64,000 nucleotides of DNA, taken from Lottia gigantea (taxonomy: Eukaryota > Mollusca > Gastropoda > Lottiidae). The notes under the pieces were generated by a model. That model was not told where the DNA came from, ran no database searches, and saw nothing but the letters and a program-made list of their open reading frames with translations. The DNA lies in contig NW_008709716.1 in the NCBI RefSeq assembly GCF_000327385.1, positions 793,980-857,979 on the forward strand, in the 5' to 3' direction. The position numbers and the translations under genes were made by a program. Positions 60,781 to 64,000 of the stretch are shown here, piece after piece (position 1 is the first letter of the stretch; each line of letters begins with the position of its first letter).

Positions 60781-63700
60781 GGAGAACCTTTCTCACATAT
60801 CAACTGAAAGAGTTATCGGTTTTATTTTAATGTTATTAACCTTATGTTCTCAATAGTTATTTCCTTTAATTAGACTTAATCAAATTTATAGTTAATTATA
60901 TTAAGTGTCTGGTATATTTGACCTAATCTAGTATTATATATGCAAATTTATGCAAATAAACCAATTACTAGTCACACCTCTTATAATAAATGTATTTTTT
61001 ATACTCGACCTATGATCTTGACTATTAATTACTTGAGAATGCGCTGAAAGTTTTTCTTTATTCCTTCACGTTCGTTCTTTCGGACATTGTTCTAATCCAA
61101 CAATCTAATGAAACATGATATTGAGTATCCCCCGACTCGTATGTAGTTTTTGTGTCCTCGAGGTGCGTTGTTCCTGCGTAAAACTAGTATTTTATTTGAT
61201 ACTGGACGATAATAAGCTTAAATTTCATATAAAGAGGAGGCTATGTAGATCTTCCAACTTGCGTGAAACTGGACTTTTAAAGACCAAAGGGAGAATTTGA
61301 CAAATCGCTTGACTGCGACGACAATAGGTGCTTTATCTTATAGTCTATCTGTTGGATTGGAATCTTTTATCATTCAGTTGATCACAGTTGCCAGTAATCG
61401 GCCAGAATTTCAATATAAGCGATTCGTGCTTGAATTTCCAGTTGACCCAAGCTTTGCCTTTTGGGATTTTGGAATTTCGATAGAATCCTGTAGTCCACAT
61501 GAATAGGTGTTGGGTTTTTCATTTAAAATGGTCCAATCTATCGTTGCCATTGTACGGGTTGGCGAGTGTTTGGACACGTTTTGCAATAGCAATTTATTTG
61601 ATTTTTGAAAGATATTTTAAAAACATAATGTAGGTCATCTATCTTTATGAATAAGATTTCATCACATGACATAGGTAACAATGTTAAGACTTTGCCGTGA
61701 ATGGTCGAAATGGTGATATAAGCAATATAGTAATAACTTGTACAGAAATAATTTGGGATTGTACAGACTGATTCAGAATGCCATTTATTGACTGAACCAC
61801 GCGAAATATTTATTAATCATCGGATTTTTAATGGAAGTTTGAGAGGTTGTGAGATAATGAATCAATTTCACTTACATAACCAATCATTTTTTTTATCAAC
61901 TACTGAGTTGGATATGGTCTGAATTTAAATTTTAATGGCATCTGTATCCTTCTTGATATATCCTGTTATCTTTTTTGTATTTACCTGTTCGTTTCAAGTT
62001 TAAAGTGTAATTATCACAGAAACGAATCAAACAAAGTCAAAACTCGATTTTAATTATTTTTTGTTAAATTCTGTTATGATATTAAAGGATGGAAGTGAAG
62101 TCTTGCTGCATGAAACCAGTTCTAATGTAATACAGAAACCTTTGCCTAACTGTAACCACCAACACATATTTGCTCAAAGTAACTGAAAATATATTTAAAT
62201 AGAAAAAAAGTCAGATCGAAAGAAAGCACTGTTGTTTAAGATCATTTCATATTCCATTTTGTGCGTATTTATGTTTACTAAAATTAAAGAAATCAGACTT
62301 GATTAGAATTATCAGTTCTAGACAGCAGTGAGCTCTCATTGACATGAAAATAGAAAAACACCATTTCTTTCATATTCTTACCAACTTGATAGTTACAGGT
62401 TGACTAGCTCGTTTATCTGAAAATGAATACTACTCTAAGGCCAGGGTTAGAAATTAACCCGAGAAAATAGTAATCTGACCTTTTATTAAACGATTGAAAT
62501 TGTGTTAAAATCATATTTGTACATATCATTTCCTTTAGTGCAACCTTGAGAGTTCATTTTGGAGGTCAATAATTGAAAGTCTTACAGAAACACGCAGAGG
62601 TTGAGTGTTTTCCTCTTTATTGTTATTTTGTGTTTTCCTCAATTGTTGTATTGTAAATATTTGTAGCATTAGTGGAAACAGTCGTATTGCGATTGAATCT
62701 ATAACTGCTATCAAAATTACAAACCCAAAATCCCATTGTGTTGATGATGAAATATTGTTAAAATTCCTCAAACTTTTTGCATAATTTATTCAACCAAGCA
62801 GTAAAAAAGATTCGAATCTCTTCAGAACCGTATGAAGGGTTTGATGACTGAGGGTTTCAGGATCGTTGCCTGGCCGTTTATTGCGTCTGATCAGTCTAGT
62901 TGCTGAATTCAACAGCACAAGCACCAAAATCCTATCCGAGGTGATCAAAAATGTATCTTATGATAGTTGTAAATGGTAAATATGTATTTTGTGATTTTAG
63001 CATTATGAAATTGTTCAATATTACTAACAGTTTGATAGGAAACATGTTCTAGACTACTTTATTTTGATCAGATCGTCTTCACTGATAATTGAATTATATC
63101 TTGAAACTTGTTGAATATATAACATCTAGAAAGAGAAATGATAGCATCTTTCTTAATCATTCTAACTTTCCCCACCCAGCATCGCTGAAAGGCATGTCCC
63201 AAGCGATGTTTCTTTGATGACGAAATGCTATTTCATGATAATATTTGAAATGCCCGAAATAGAGTATGAATTGTTCTAAAAAAAGCAAATGATTTAATGA
63301 AATTTTTTGTTTCAGCGATTATGAGAAGAAATCTGTAAATAAATCACGAGTCAATTATATTTGCGGATCCTGTAATAAAATTAATTGATATTAGTAATTA
63401 ATCAAAAAGTAATTAATATGGCAAGTAGATTAAAACTTAAGTATTTTGATATGTGTTCTGGTCGTAATGATTAAGAATTGGATATCAACCTTAGCGAAAT
63501 CAAGTTTATAGAACTGCCTAAATCTGTTGTTATGTACTGATACCTCACTGTTATTAATTTATTTGAAAAAAAGCTTCATATACTGAGTTCTTTAAATTAT
63601 AGCCTAATCAGACGATATTTTTATACTATATCATAACGTCCGCAAAAGGCATATGTTTTGTGTCAGTTTGGCGCAAATAACAGTATTACAATGCAGTTAA

Positions 63701-64000
63701 GTCTGACAATAAAACCAATCCCATTTCATTAATTGAGATTATCCATGAGACATGTAAAATTCCCTTTAATGCTATCAAACAATCATTAATTTAATCAGTA
63801 TATAGGCCTATCCATGGGAAATACAGGCTATATAACTCGTCATGGACGGCAATTGAATTAAGTACAACATAACATATTAATGTGTTTAGATTTCCTGGAG
63901 AAGTAATAAATAAAATGATATATTAATTTGTAAAGTAAATATTATTCTTTCTGCAAATAAAAGAGATCCAGTAGTATTGTGATTAGAAAAATACTAGTCT

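Larger units (their letters stand above)
57087..64000. other. Probable TMEM26 intron 1, no further exon recognised
   Basis: AT-rich sequence with worn copies of the roughly 160-bp repeat at 59980-60780, including the hairpin signature acgcccacaaatg ... gggcgtatattgt at 60493-60523 and tttttatacgcccata at 60741-60757. A 93-codon ATG frame at 58067-58348 is discussed separately. Nothing is recognised at 60800-64000. Confidence 0.45.

Noticed and set aside
62535-62771. 78-codon minus-strand frame with a hydrophobic segment
   Set aside because: It begins at TTG, has no neighbouring exon, and the hydrophobicity is common in AT-rich chance frames.

Overview
The window is AT-rich animal DNA with short spliced exons, GT-AG introns, one AT-AC intron and dense dispersed repeats. 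It looks like a lophotrochozoan, most likely a mollusc. That call rests on a recurring roughly 160-bp repeat carrying an ACGCCCAC...GGGCGTAT signature that I associate with molluscan genomes; it is inference. One 50-base assembly gap lies at 8680-8729.

Layout. (1) 1-3160, minus strand: a degraded copy of a repetitive XPG/PIN-like gene, lying antisense in a DNAJC16 intron. (2) 3363-10732, plus: the last two thirds of DNAJC16 (ERdj8), eight exons. (3) 13225-19493, minus: complete 14-exon LSG1, the cytoplasmic 60S-maturation GTPase, converging on DNAJC16. (4) 20248-22217, plus: a single-exon MYORG-type GH31 glycosidase, divergent from LSG1, with one frame break in a T run. (5) Three paralogous glyoxylate/hydroxypyruvate reductase (GRHPR) genes at 23183-24566 (minus), 34299-37020 (plus) and 39635-41588 (minus), all with the same three-exon, phase-1/phase-1 structure; the middle copy has lost key catalytic residues. 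(6) 44625-47571, minus: a five-exon gene for a signal peptide, one CUB domain, one membrane span and a proline-rich tail with PPxY motifs. (7) 49882-52485, minus: a four-exon SLC31/CTR copper transporter. (8) 56892-57086, plus: the first coding exon of TMEM26, whose remainder lies beyond the window. The rest is intergenic DNA, introns, minisatellites, foldback/MITE elements and DNA-transposon remnants (Harbinger-, hAT- and mariner-like).

The genes are ordinary housekeeping or membrane genes with no shared pathway apart from the GRHPR trio. The most unusual structures are: two neighbouring genes (DNAJC16 and LSG1) in which an intron-exon boundary has been tandemly multiplied (84-bp and 52-bp units), laying out arrays of decoy 3' splice sites just upstream of the true exon; a textbook U12-type AT-AC intron in LSG1; the GRHPR pseudoenzyme; and the CUB-TM-PPxY gene. 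All exon joins were deduced by eye from splice signals, phase continuity and recalled family sequences, not from transcripts.
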